Assembly: GCA_003023745.1 (NCBI GenBank) | Contig: PXYV01000016.1 | Coordinates: forward strand, 1 to 56,034 | Direction: 5' to 3' | Length of the DNA: 56,034 bases | Origin: Sulfobacillus acidophilus | Lineage (GTDB): Bacteria > Bacillota > Sulfobacillia > Sulfobacillales > Sulfobacillaceae | Shown here: positions 44,593-53,803 of the stretch, in pieces | Layout of the letters: the number at the start of each line of letters is the position of its first letter | Position numbering within the stretch: the first letter of the stretch is position 1 | The notes under the pieces: generated by a model | Database searches by the model: none | What the model was told of the DNA's origin: nothing | What the model saw: only the letters and a program-made list of their open reading frames with translations | Program-made: the position numbers and the translations under genes

Positions 44593-45284
44593 ATGATCGT
44601 GCCTCCGTCTGCTACCAGGGCGTGCCCGTCCACAAATGAGGCTGCCGACGACAACAAAAAGAGAGCCGCCTGCGCGATCTCGTCAGGCGCTCCCAGCCGC
44701 CCCAATAAAACTCCGCGGGCATCTTCCGCCTCAGCCTCGGCAGGGTTGGCCGACAATTGCCATACGCCTTGCAACAACGGGGTGCGCGTAGCGCCTGGAC
44801 ACAAAGCATTGACACGAATGGCGCGATCGCGCCATGCTACCGCCAACGACCGCGCTAATGACACCACTGCGCCTTTGGTGGCCGCGTAGACGGGACTTTG
44901 CGCCGTTCCCACAAACACGAGTTCCGATCCTATCAACACCACCGAACTCCCAGAGCATAAGAGCGGGCTGAAATACTTAGCCACCCAGGCCGGCCCATTC
45001 ACATTGACGGCAATCTGACGCGTAATGTCCTCATCCTTCATCGCTTCGATTGGCACGGCAATTTGAATGCCTGCCGCATGCACGTACCCGTCAATCGGAC
45101 CCGTGATCTGCAAACTCGCCGCTTTCACCGAAGCTGGCGACGACACATCCATCGCAAGATATGTCCCTTCCGTCGCGGCGGGCATAATATCACAATTTGT
45201 TACCCGATGCTGATTCTTCATTAAAGCTGAAACAATTGCTGCGCCTATGCCGCTGCTTCCGCACACGACCACATAATGTCCCAT
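44586..45284 (-). CDS. Short-chain dehydrogenase/reductase
   Basis: Classical SDR of 232 residues. CGSSGIGAAI binds the cofactor, HAAGIQ replaces NNAG, and VYAATKGAV holds the catalytic Tyr and Lys. The Asp after the second strand (NCDIMPA) favours NAD(H) over NADP(H). ATG 45282-45284 follows GGGAGG; the frame extends upstream to 45494 without family similarity. It is the first gene of the run SDR, epimerase, deacetylase-like, arginase-like, which probably processes one small carbohydrate- or amide-type compound. Confidence 0.84.
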   Translation of the reverse strand: MGHYVVVCGSSGIGAAIVSALMKNQHRVTNCDIMPAATEGTYLAMDVSSPASVKAASLQITGPIDGYVHAAGIQIAVPIEAMKDEDITRQIAVNVNGPAWVAKYFSPLLCSGSSVVLIGSELVFVGTAQSPVYAATKGAVVSLARSLAVAWRDRAIRVNALCPGATRTPLLQGVWQLSANPAEAEAEDARGVLLGRLGAPDEIAQAALFLLSSAASFVDGHALVADGGTIIW

Positions 45285-45636
45285 ACGTTCGCCTCCCCTG
45301 CCGCCATCGCTAATACGCACGTGATCTTGGAGGAAATCTCCAAAGGTGTCAAGCCGCGCAGCATCCACTCCTTTAATCCCCGGACGGGCTGACCATCTGA
45401 ATCCCTGCGCGCCCGGACCGACGCCCATCCCCCGCCAAAGCCATAATGCCATCTCGCCCGTCGTGTTAGCACGATTGAACCCGCACCCAAACAAGGCCGA
45501 CGGGCGGGACAGAACGGATCCAAAAGACCAAGCCGCCCTTATGAAAGTCGCTCCCGATTAAAGGAGTTGGCATACCAACATCGAAGCTTTTAATAGGAAG
45601 ATTCAACCCAAATGGATCGTCCAGGGGAGAAAGGCA
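45285..45636. other. Divergent intergenic region
   Basis: Separates the leftward SDR run from the rightward PilZ gene. I see no consensus promoter, hairpin or gene here. Confidence 0.4.
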
Positions 45637-46251
45637 ATGGCAAAACGGCGCTTTCACGCGCTTACGCACGGTGGGCCTCTGCCACAGTTGGGCGACTCAG
45701 TCCTATTGGTGGTTGACGGCCAGGGCATCTTTTCGACCTCGCTTTTGCGTGTTGACGGCCAGATCATATATTGCCAAAGCATTCCCGCCTATTGTGCGCC
45801 CAAACAGAATTTACGGATGTTGTTCCCCGTGGACAATCACCTGTGGACCCTTTTGGTTCAGGTAGAACGCGACCAACCCGTGCCCGACGTCATCCGCTTG
45901 CATATCCGTGGCCCGGCGTCCGATCCTGATCCCCGCCAACACCCGCGCTATCCAATCGCTGTCGCAGTGTCGGCGCAGTTTCCGGACGGACACATCCTTC
46001 GCACGCAATCCACCGATCTCTCGCTCAGTGGTGTTGGGGTTGTCGTCAACCAGTTGCCGCCAATTGGAGCTCGGCTGCAGCTAAAGCTCACCCATCATCA
46101 CATCACCGTGGAAGTGTTGGCGCAAGTGGTACGCCAAATGCCCGATTCCGATAGCACCGGCGTTTACATCGCCCTCATGTTTATCAATCTGGCGACACCC
46201 GATCGTGACACGATCCAGACCTGGATCGACGAGGAGTTGCCCCACCTCTGA
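45637..46251 (+). CDS. PilZ-domain protein, YcgR-like c-di-GMP receptor
   Basis: 204 residues. The N-terminal half (about 15-92) is a YcgR-N-like beta domain; the PilZ domain follows. Both nucleotide-binding motifs are present: Arg100-x-x-x-Arg104 (RQHPR) and Asp127-x-Ser-x-x-Gly132 (DLSLSG). Binding of cyclic di-GMP is therefore expected. The target, motility or surface behaviour, is unknown because no flagellar or cyclase gene is nearby. GGGGAG precedes the ATG. Confidence 0.85.
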   Translation: MAKRRFHALTHGGPLPQLGDSVLLVVDGQGIFSTSLLRVDGQIIYCQSIPAYCAPKQNLRMLFPVDNHLWTLLVQVERDQPVPDVIRLHIRGPASDPDPRQHPRYPIAVAVSAQFPDGHILRTQSTDLSLSGVGVVVNQLPPIGARLQLKLTHHHITVEVLAQVVRQMPDSDSTGVYIALMFINLATPDRDTIQTWIDEELPHL

Positions 46252-46621
46252 CGCGCAATGCTCACCCGGATCGACGCCAAGCATCTCAAAGCACGCAACA
46301 TCCGCAGATCATGGTACAGAATCGCGCAACTTGCCAAACTTGACTAATAAGATGACTTGGCTATACTTTAAGAGCGCGCAAATTGTCAATATACGGGAAG
46401 AATTACCGTCTAACGTGGCGAGGACGCGATTTTTTATTCTGGTCGCAGGTTGTCATCGCGCGTATCGCTGCTCTGTGATTTGACGCGGCGTGTCCTTGGA
46501 TTGACCACGGCTAGCCCGCCCGGGCTCCGCCCATCTAAAGCGAACCCGCCGGGACACGGTGGAATCGCGGTTTCTTGAATCGACGTACGAACGACCACTA
46601 TTTTCTTAAGGAGGCCTCGTG
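46252..46621. other. Intergenic region before the permease gene
   Basis: Contains no recognisable gene. The stretch from about 46506 to 46560 is GC-rich with short inverted parts (GCCCGCCCGGGC), but there is no T-run, so I do not call a terminator. Confidence 0.35.
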
Positions 46622-48235
46622 ATGGCGAAAAGTGCTTCGGAGGTCGAAGAAAAGACAGGCTATCATAAAGTGTTGGGCCTCAGTGGTCTGACATTTGCGT
46701 CCGTCGCCGGGGTTATCGGCTCCGGCTGGCTCTTAGGCGCGATTACCAGTGCCAACTATGCAGGACCTGCCGCAATTTTGTCGTGGATCATCGGTGGCAT
46801 TTTTATTCTCGGGATTGCCATTCCGGAAATTGAAGTGGCCTCCCTCGCCCCGTCCTCGGGCGCACTGGCGCGCTGGCCGCAATTGACGCATGGCAAGATG
46901 GCAAGCTTCTTGATGGGATGGATGTTGTTCTTCAGTTATGCCACGACGCCCCCCATCGAAGCGGAGGCGGCGTTGCAATATAGTGCGTCGTATATCCCCA
47001 ATGTCTACAATACCAGCACGGGCTTGCTCACCACCCGCGGATTGGTGCTGGGTGTCCTGCTGCTCATTTTGTTCTATTTTCTCAATTACTTTGGGATCAA
47101 GCTGTTTTCCCGCGTGAATAATGTCATCACTGTGCTAAAAGTGCTGGTGCCGCTTATTACGATTGTCGCTCTCTTTACAGTGGGTTTTCACGGCCATAAC
47201 TTTACCGATCCACGTTACGGAGGGTTTATGCCCTATGGCTGGGTCGGAGTTTTCAGCGCCGTGTCGTTGGGTGGTGTTGCGTTTGCTTACGAAGGGTTTC
47301 GCCAAGCCATTGACCTCTCCGGTGAAGCCCGCAATCCCAAACGCGATGTGCCGTTGGCTTTGATCTTCACCGTGTTTGGGACGATGTTGATTTACGTGCT
47401 CTTGCAGGTCGTCTTTATCGGTGCGGTCCGAGGTTCGGAACTGACCCACGGATGGGCTCATCTCATTCTCGCCTCTCCGTTTGCCCATCTCGCCTTGGCG
47501 CTGAACTTGGGTTGGCTGGCCATTATTCTGTATGCTGACGCGATCTATTCACCACTAGGGACAGGCTTCGTCTATTTCACGACCTCATCCCGGGTTTTGT
47601 GGGCCCTTCCCCAAAATGGCGTGGCCCCGAAATCCCTGGCCCGTATGCATCCCAGGCACGGAGTCCCCATCGTCGGCATGATCATCACGCTCATTGTCGG
47701 TGCCCTCACACTCTTACCGTTCCCGGCTTGGAGCGCTCTGGTGGGCGTCGTAACCTCTATTTCCGTCGTCACCTATATGTCGGTCGGCGTCTTTGCGATG
47801 GTATTAAGGCGCACCGTCCCCACCATGGCTCGCATAAAAATCGGCGGGATGAAAGTCTTTGCGCCCATTGCGTTTCTGTTCGGCTCTCTCATTTGGTATT
47901 GGACCGGATGGCCCATTGACCTATGGATTGGCGCCATTTTCTTTGCCGGGTTCTTAGGCTTTTTGATTTATGCCGTGCGCACCAAATCGTCGTGGACGGA
48001 CATTAAAGCGGGCGCGTGGATGGTCGCCTTGGGCTTGTTCATCACCCTCATGAGTTACATTGGCAGCAGCGATTTCGGCGGTAAAAACTATATCCCTTAT
48101 CCCTGGGATAATGTGGTGGTGTTAGCCGGGTCGCTGGTCTTTTACTTCTGGGGGGTCCACTCGGGCTTTGTCACCGATGCCTTGAAGCAATTTATCGCAG
48201 ACCACGACGCACAAACCGCGTCGCCGCCGTCATAA
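46622..48235 (+). CDS. APC-family amino acid permease
   Basis: 537-residue membrane transporter of the amino acid-polyamine-cation superfamily with about 12 helices. The first helix segment GLTFASVAGVIGSGWLLGA holds the Gly-rich break of the substrate site, and YEGFRQAIDLSGEARNPKRD is the conserved helix 6 to loop region. Substrate is an amino acid or amine, unknown. ATG 46622 is preferred over the adjacent GTG 46619, since AAGGAGG (46608-46614) then lies 7 bases away. A terminator follows, so it forms a single-gene unit. Confidence 0.9.
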   Translation: MAKSASEVEEKTGYHKVLGLSGLTFASVAGVIGSGWLLGAITSANYAGPAAILSWIIGGIFILGIAIPEIEVASLAPSSGALARWPQLTHGKMASFLMGWMLFFSYATTPPIEAEAALQYSASYIPNVYNTSTGLLTTRGLVLGVLLLILFYFLNYFGIKLFSRVNNVITVLKVLVPLITIVALFTVGFHGHNFTDPRYGGFMPYGWVGVFSAVSLGGVAFAYEGFRQAIDLSGEARNPKRDVPLALIFTVFGTMLIYVLLQVVFIGAVRGSELTHGWAHLILASPFAHLALALNLGWLAIILYADAIYSPLGTGFVYFTTSSRVLWALPQNGVAPKSLARMHPRHGVPIVGMIITLIVGALTLLPFPAWSALVGVVTSISVVTYMSVGVFAMVLRRTVPTMARIKIGGMKVFAPIAFLFGSLIWYWTGWPIDLWIGAIFFAGFLGFLIYAVRTKSSWTDIKAGAWMVALGLFITLMSYIGSSDFGGKNYIPYPWDNVVVLAGSLVFYFWGVHSGFVTDALKQFIADHDAQTASPPS

Positions 48236-48278
48236 ACCGCTCGCGATGCGTTTATTCAAATAGATACCGTAGCCTAAC

Positions 48279-48302
48279 AAGGGGGCCACCCGGCCCCTCT
48301 TG
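48279..48302 (+). terminator. Rho-independent terminator after the permease gene
   Basis: GGGGCC and GGCCCC form the stem, extended by AAG and CTT, with an ACC-type loop; GCTGTTTTCC follows. 43 bases past the permease stop. The T-run is short. Confidence 0.65.
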
Positions 48303-49188
48303 CTGTTTTCCTCGGGTAATTGGACCGAACACGACAGGCACGCCCTGAGCGCTTAACGCGCGCGGCTTCCCGAAGCGCTTGGGGTGGTAGGTCGGCGCGA
48401 CCACGGCTACACACGCCCGCCACGGTTTAGAGTCGGACTTCGCCCGTTTTGAGGATGGTTGTCGTACGCTCTAAAGAAGAGACTTGCCGGACATGGGGAC
48501 CGTACGGAAATTATTAAGGCGGTGCTGGCCCGAATGTGAAGATGCTCCCGACGACTGTAGCGCTTGTCCCAGGTTTCAACCAGAGGGGCAAAAATCCTCG
48601 GCATCGAAGGTCGGCCGATTGCGTGTGGCAATCTGGAGACAACTGGCCCTTTCCCTCAACCACAGACGGCGCGAGGTACCGTTGCGGGTGCCTGGCATCG
48701 GCGATAGCGAGGGTGCCAGGCAGGTGCAACGCGCGCCAAATTGCGGATTGACTCGGCGGCATGTCGCGTCCTGTAAAGCGCATTGCGTGCAGCGTAGCCA
48801 ATTGCTCTTGAGTCAGGCCACCGGCTCACTGACCAATCGCCAATAAACTCGAGTACATAGTCTCCGGCAAAATCAAAAATTGGCCATTGTTCGCTACGAA
48901 CCGTAAACGGCGACGCCGCTCGTGGCCGATCCAGTCTATCCAACTCTCGCGTGCGCGACAGCGATATGCCACCGCACGATCTCCAGGTTCGTTACCAACG
49001 ACACAATCACTTCGGACCGTGAACAGGATGTGTCAATTGGCGCTGATGTGGTCATACACCACCGATAAACTAGCGAGACCTTTTCTCTTGACCGTGCAAC
49101 CGCGTGGCTTTGCGGTTACATACCGAATTCTTGGCCCCCGGACCACAATTGCTGCGCATGCTTGCGATCCATCCCTGACAACCCGGGG
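48303..49188. other. Long gap with possibly decayed leftward coding remnants
   Basis: On the minus strand short frames such as FDFAGDYVLEFIGDWSVSRW (about 48880-48820) and MRFTGRDMPPSQSAIWRALHLPG (described in part; about 48780-48710) read like broken protein, in two frames. I recognise no family and find no start site. Nothing else is evident. Confidence 0.3.
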
Positions 49189-49194
49189 TATAAT
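49189..49194 (+). promoter_or_regulatory. Perfect -10 box just before the Rpn-like gene
   Basis: TATAAT at 49189-49194 with no good -35 at the usual distance (TTGCGA at 49162-49167 is 21 bases away). It overlaps an ATG at 49193, which argues that the ATG is not the translation start. Confidence 0.4.
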
Positions 49195-49213
49195 GATCGG
49201 GGAGGATGGGACC

Positions 49214-50137
49214 GTGGAGGCGTTGCTCAGCCCCAAAGTCGATTTTGTGTTTAAACGCATTTTTGGCACGGAAGACAATCGCGACGTGTTGCTGGCGTTT
49301 CTCAATGCTATCTTTGAAGATTCGGAGCAGCCGTTAGTGGACAGCGTCGAGATTTTAAATCCGTTTGTGGAAAAAGATGCCTTGACGGATAAAATGTCGG
49401 TGCTGGATGTGAAAGCGCGCACCGCCGCAGGCATGCTGATCGATATCGAAATTCAAGTGCGCGACCACCAGGACATGGCCAAACGGACCTTGTTCTACTG
49501 GTCACAATTGTTTCAGCAACAATTGAAAGTGGGAGACGACTATCATCAGCTGCACAAAACGGTGACGGTCAACGTGCTCGATTTCACGGCCTTACCAGAC
49601 ACCCCGTATCATAGTACGTTTCACCTGCACGAGGACCGCACGGGCCGGTTATTGACGGACCTGCTGGAAGTTCACTATATTGAACTGCGCAAGCTGTACG
49701 CGCAATCCCTCGGCTTGGAGCGGCGCTTGGTGCGCTGGATGCTGTTTCTCACCACCCAAACCCGTGAACGATTGGAGGAACTTGCCATGGCCGATCCAGC
49801 TTTAAAAAAGGCGTTGACGACGCTCGAATGGTTGAGCCAAGATGCTCACACGCGGGAACTGTATGAAGCGCGGCAAAAGGGGCTCATGACCTATCAAGCC
49901 GATCTAGCCGGCGCTCGGGAACAAGGACGGCAGGAAGGCCGCGCCGAAGGACGCGAAGAAGGCCGGGAAGAAGGCCGCGCCGAAGGACGCGAAGAAGGCC
50001 GAGCCGAAGGCGCTCAGCGCAAGGCCGTGGAGGTGGCCCGCTATCTCCTGACCCGGGGCATCGCGGTCGACGAGGTGGCCCAAGCAACCGGCTTACCCGT
50101 CACGGACATTGCCGCGCTGACGCGCACATTGCCCTAA
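49214..50137 (+). CDS. Rpn-family recombination-promoting nuclease / PD-(D/E)XK transposase-like
   Basis: 307 residues. The start LLSPKVDFVFKRIFGTEDN with LLAFLNAIF is the family signature. The nuclease site is Asp65 (SVLDVKART) and Glu79-x-Gln81 (IDIEIQV), i.e. PD-(D/E)XK. Residues about 240-265 are Glu-Gly-Arg repeats; the last 40 form a small helical domain (VARYLLTRGIAVDEVAQATG). Known Rpn proteins (RpnA) cut DNA and raise RecA-independent recombination. GTG 49214 is chosen because GGGGAGG lies 8 bases before it and a -10 box covers the earlier ATG. Many copies per genome are usual, so this may be one of a family. Confidence 0.82.
   Translation: MEALLSPKVDFVFKRIFGTEDNRDVLLAFLNAIFEDSEQPLVDSVEILNPFVEKDALTDKMSVLDVKARTAAGMLIDIEIQVRDHQDMAKRTLFYWSQLFQQQLKVGDDYHQLHKTVTVNVLDFTALPDTPYHSTFHLHEDRTGRLLTDLLEVHYIELRKLYAQSLGLERRLVRWMLFLTTQTRERLEELAMADPALKKALTTLEWLSQDAHTRELYEARQKGLMTYQADLAGAREQGRQEGRAEGREEGREEGRAEGREEGRAEGAQRKAVEVARYLLTRGIAVDEVAQATGLPVTDIAALTRTLP
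49931..50010 (+). repeat. In-frame tandem repeat coding for Glu-Gly-Arg units
   Basis: A 12-base unit (Glu-Gly-Arg-Ala/Glu) is repeated about six times. A 24-base block is identical at 49937-49960 and 49973-49996. Copy number can change by slippage without breaking the frame, altering the length of a charged linker. Confidence 0.85.
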
Positions 50138-51044
50138 AACCTCGCCCCGGACAGTGGTCGCGAATTGTCGGGCGCGTAGTGGCGTCCTCTTCGATGATGA
50201 ACGGCGCCAGCCACTACGTTCAGTCGGCAGGCTGGATCGGTAGCTGCCTTTTCGCTGCACACTCCAGTCTCCCCAGAATACCAAGCGCCTGCTGCCCTGA
50301 CAGGATAGTTCGCCCGGCGGGCCAGGCAATTGCCGTATTTCCATGGAAGATGGCTCAGATAATCGGTTGAAATAGATCCGTGGATTGATCCGATCGCTCC
50401 TGCCGGTTTGAACATGCGAATGACGTTCGCCCATCTTGGCGCTTACGCCTATCCCGCCTACAGTCAGTAGCACCCGCGAGAAGCCCAACTATGAGGGCTG
50501 TACCGGAGTCAGTGTGGGTCCATGGAAGGAAGGCACAAAACGCGCCGAATTTTCCAGCGGCACTAAGTGACCATCATATGAAAGTCAAGACGGAGAGCAA
50601 TGCTGCCGACCACGATCCACAGGAGCGCAGGTCTCAGTCAGGACTCTACCCCACGGCATTCTTTTTTACCCACAGTTCCTCAGGTTATTCCGTTCTCTTG
50701 GTTGCTATCATGCTCGATATTCAGTGCCGCTATGTGATTTGCCTTACTGAATGGGGCTAGCGCTAAATGGGTGGGAGCGCACAAGTCACACCCTCCTACC
50801 GGGTGACCGAATGATCAACTGAGTGGAATCAAGTTGTTCCCCTCTAGTCTTCCAAATTGCACTGGGGTTTAAAACGCCAAGTCGCACGGATATTAGCGTT
50901 CCGACTCGACGCACGCACTGAAGGCCGCTTCAGGGTTTATGTGACCTGGGTTGTACAGCACGCGAGCGGTTCGTTTGCTGAGGGGGCCCAACGGCAGGGA
51001 ACGAATAACTCCTCATGCGCATGTTTGATGAGGAATTTCAGAGC
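50138..51044. other. Long gap without a recognisable gene
   Basis: No supported coding frame. The frames of 60-130 codons present have no ribosome sites or motifs. The IS605-like end phrase lies at 50473-50486, and a hairpin GTCAC-ACCC / GGGTGAC lies near 50785-50807. Confidence 0.35.
50473..50486. repeat. Second copy of the 14-base IS605-like end phrase
   Basis: CCCGCGAGAAGCCC is identical to 14613-14626. The hairpin that follows the first copy is absent here. It probably marks the edge of a lost IS605-type element. Confidence 0.45.
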
Positions 51045-51085
51045 AGTAAAACACAAAACAGAAGAGGTGGCATTCATACCACCTC
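51045..51085 (-). terminator. Rho-independent terminator of the ABC ATPase gene
   Basis: Minus-strand GAGGTGG (51079-51085 complement) and CCACCTC (51064-51070 complement) form a 7-base-pair stem with an 8-base loop, followed by TTCTGTTTTGTGTTTT. It lies 17 bases past the ATPase stop. Confidence 0.85.
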
Positions 51086-51101
51086 GTTCCGTTGCTAACC
51101 A

Positions 51102-52208
51102 TTAGCTGTACAATAGCGAACGCTCGGACTCCGGATCGAAAATGTGCAGTCGGGACGACGCCAAGCCAATACGCGCTGAATTGCCGGCCGAGCCCTTCCA
51201 CTCATTGCTGGTCCGGACCACGCATTCGGAGGAACCAATGTCCAAATGTGCAATAATCTCATGACCCATGGGTTCAACCAACCGAATCATGGCGTCGAGC
51301 GGGATATAGCCGCTGGGCAATTGGCCCCCCTCGGCAAACACAATATCCTCGGGGCGAATGCCGATAATGGCTTGATTCCCCGTAAGCTTTGACGCGGCTT
51401 GCTGCAATTCATTGGGCAAGTCCATCGTTTGATTCTCAATATTCGCCACCACCCGCCCACTTTGCCGCTCGATGGTCGCCGGAAACAAATTCATCGGCGG
51501 GGTCCCGACAAAGGTCGCGACAAAGGTATTGGCGGGCCGGTGATAGATTCCGTCAGGCGTGTCCACCTGCTGCACCACGCCTTCGCGCATCACCACAATC
51601 CGGTCGCCCAACGTCATGGCTTCAGTCTGATCGTGTGTCACATAAATCACCGTGGCACCCAACCGTTGGTGCAGGCGCTTTAACTCCACGCGCGTCTGCG
51701 TCCTCAACTTGGCGTCTAAGTTTGATAGCGGCTCGTCCATTAAGAACGCCTTGGGCTCCCGCACAATCGCCCGTCCTAGTGCAACCCGCTGTCGCTGACC
51801 ACCCGAGAGCTCCTTGGGGCGTCTGGTTAAGAGCCCGTTTAATCCCAATATTTCGGCCGCCTCATGCACACGCCGCTCGATATCGGTTCGGCTCACTTTG
51901 CGCAATTTCAATCCAAATGCCATATTTTCAAACACGGTCATATGGGGATACAAAGCGTAATTTTGAAACACCATGGCGATATCGCGATCCTTGGGAGGAA
52001 GCCAGGTGACGTCACGGTTGCCAATCTCGATCGATCCGCTACTTAATTCCTCGAGTCCAGCCACCATGCGCAAGGTGGTCGTTTTGCCACAGCCGGATGG
52101 ACCCAACAACACTAAAAATTCCTGGTCCGCCACGGACAGATTAACATCTTGCACCGCCTTGATTTCCTTAAATTCCTTGGTCACATGGTTCAAATCGACT
52201 TGAGCCAT
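51102..52208 (-). CDS. ABC transporter ATPase, MsmX/UgpC/MalK type
   Basis: 368 residues. Walker A GPSGCGKT (36-44), Q-loop MVFQNYALYPHM, signature LSGGQRQR, Walker B FLMDEPL, D-loop SNLDAKLR and switch His in VTHD are all present. The C-terminal 130 residues form the regulatory TOBE/MalK domain of carbohydrate importers. In Bacillota such MsmX-like ATPases serve several importers that lack their own. Two sugar-type binding proteins in this window (32190 and 54625) have no ATPase gene beside them. It forms a single-gene unit with its own promoter and terminator. AAGGAGG precedes the ATG. Confidence 0.92.
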   Translation of the reverse strand: MAQVDLNHVTKEFKEIKAVQDVNLSVADQEFLVLLGPSGCGKTTTLRMVAGLEELSSGSIEIGNRDVTWLPPKDRDIAMVFQNYALYPHMTVFENMAFGLKLRKVSRTDIERRVHEAAEILGLNGLLTRRPKELSGGQRQRVALGRAIVREPKAFLMDEPLSNLDAKLRTQTRVELKRLHQRLGATVIYVTHDQTEAMTLGDRIVVMREGVVQQVDTPDGIYHRPANTFVATFVGTPPMNLFPATIERQSGRVVANIENQTMDLPNELQQAASKLTGNQAIIGIRPEDIVFAEGGQLPSGYIPLDAMIRLVEPMGHEIIAHLDIGSSECVVRTSNEWKGSAGNSARIGLASSRLHIFDPESERSLLYS

Positions 52209-52296
52209 CCTAATAAAACCCTCCTTGTTGTGTCAGACCCCGGTTCTAAATGCGCCTGGGGAAGCAAAACACCGCGTCCCCCAGAGATTGATCAAA

Positions 52297-52325
52297 ATTG
52301 TACCGACCTCAGCAGGATTCGACAA
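52297..52325 (-). promoter_or_regulatory. Promoter of the ABC ATPase gene
   Basis: Minus-strand TTGTCG (52320-52325), a 17-base spacer and TACAAT (52297-52302). It stands about 88 bases before the start codon. Matches are four and five of six. The rest of the 52209-52546 gap shows nothing else. Confidence 0.6.
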
Positions 52326-52546
52326 TACGTGGAGACCGACACGAGCTGCCTCTACACTGCGTTTCCCCTCTGTTAAGCATGCATACGTGATGCGAGACAC
52401 ACCAATCCTCTCGCACACACTCGGAAATGTTTATATGTTACACGATAGCGCAGCATTTGTGGGGAATTTGCCGCAAAATAACCTTATTATCTGAAACCTT
52501 CTGGAGAAAAGTCGCGTTTCCCCAATGCCGCCTATCCGCGCACTCC

Positions 52547-53803
52547 TCATCGCCCACTCAAGGCAAATCGTCGGCCACCTCGCTGGGGCAGCCAACGCAC
52601 TGTCCCCGGCGGCGGGATGAGGCGATCAGGTTCTTGACTGTGCAGTGGGAATAAAATGTCCGGCGCAACGGTTTCCACCAAGCGGTTCAAGTCGTCAGGA
52701 CTGGCGTGGCCGCTGGTTCCAATCCCCCACCAAGGCGTGTGGGTGAACTTCAACCAATCCTGCAAAACCTCATAATCGGGGTCGAATACTCCCAACGGTT
52801 CCCCGTTGGCATGGACAAATACTGCGCCCGGTCCTACCGGCAAATCCAGTAGCACGGGAATCTCGGCCACAGCCATCTGAACAACATAGTGCTCCGGATG
52901 GCTGCGAACCGCGTCCAACCGGCTCTCATCCCATACCGCCACATCGGGTATGCCAAGATGGGTAAAGAAGGCGGCCATTTTAGGCGGCCACAAAATGGTG
53001 CGTCCCGCTGACCGAGCAATCGCCAAGAACGACTCCACTCGTTCCACATTGCGGGGATACAAAGACATCAAAACCAATCCCGGAGTCGTGGCAAGAATAC
53101 GGGTGAATTGTTCATCGACGGCCACTTCCGTCGACTGGGCGCTCTTAAAACCAAAGGACAAAGTCGTTCCTTCAATCACAAACGCGCGGGCACCATGAAT
53201 CGCTTGAGCAAATGCCAAACTCTTTTCAGGATGTCGCCCATGCAAACGAATATCTCCGGTAAATCCGACGACGCCATCTTGTGTTTCGACCGCGTATCCG
53301 GACGCCCCAATTACGTCGTGATCCACGGGATAGCGGGTGACGCGAAAGGGCCCAAAGGTTACGCTCTCACCGTCAGCCAAGCCAATCAATGCAGGCTCTC
53401 CACCTTCTACGCCATCTCCCGCGGCCGTAAGCGCCTCCATAACCCGCTTCGTGTCAATCGAACAATAGATCGGCACGCCCGGATCCACCCAACCCGTCAG
53501 CCCAATGTGGTCAATATGCGCGTGCGTGACAAATACCGCCGTTTGCCCATCACTACCGCCGGGCAAATCCAGGCCGGCGACTGCCTCGGGCCGGTAAAGG
53601 TGGGGAAGCCAGGGCGCCCCGCCAATGCGCAAGCGGTCTTGTAAAATGTGACCGGGACGCGGCGCCACGTGCGATCGAAAAAGTCCCGCCCCAGGACTAA
53701 AGTCCAGGCCGCAATCCAAAAGAATGCGCCACCCATCTTGTTCAATCAAAATTTTACTCGAGCCAATGACACCAACCCCACCCCAAAAACTAATCTCCGC
53801 CAT
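52547..53803 (-). CDS. Metallo-beta-lactamase-fold hydrolase
   Basis: 418 residues. The zinc motif THAHIDH gives His94, His96, Asp98 and His99; FTGDIRLHG supplies the next Asp, and later His residues lie near the C terminus (LFPLHSQEP). Fold and length resemble the RNase J/beta-CASP or UlaG-like groups, but an RNA substrate is not shown; no KH or C-terminal RNase J domain is evident. ATG 53801-53803 overlaps the HAD stop by one base (TGATG), so translation is coupled. GGAG sits just before it. Function unknown. Confidence 0.82.
   Translation of the reverse strand: MAEISFWGGVGVIGSSKILIEQDGWRILLDCGLDFSPGAGLFRSHVAPRPGHILQDRLRIGGAPWLPHLYRPEAVAGLDLPGGSDGQTAVFVTHAHIDHIGLTGWVDPGVPIYCSIDTKRVMEALTAAGDGVEGGEPALIGLADGESVTFGPFRVTRYPVDHDVIGASGYAVETQDGVVGFTGDIRLHGRHPEKSLAFAQAIHGARAFVIEGTTLSFGFKSAQSTEVAVDEQFTRILATTPGLVLMSLYPRNVERVESFLAIARSAGRTILWPPKMAAFFTHLGIPDVAVWDESRLDAVRSHPEHYVVQMAVAEIPVLLDLPVGPGAVFVHANGEPLGVFDPDYEVLQDWLKFTHTPWWGIGTSGHASPDDLNRLVETVAPDILFPLHSQEPDRLIPPPGTVRWLPQRGGRRFALSGR

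Noticed and set aside
49931-50010. Short regularly spaced repeats that could suggest a CRISPR array
   Set aside because: The 12-base units are contiguous and in frame with the Rpn-like gene; there are no unique spacers.
50857-51105. An 82-codon plus-strand frame before the ATPase terminator
   Set aside because: No ribosome site, no known motif, and it runs through the terminator hairpin of the opposite gene.
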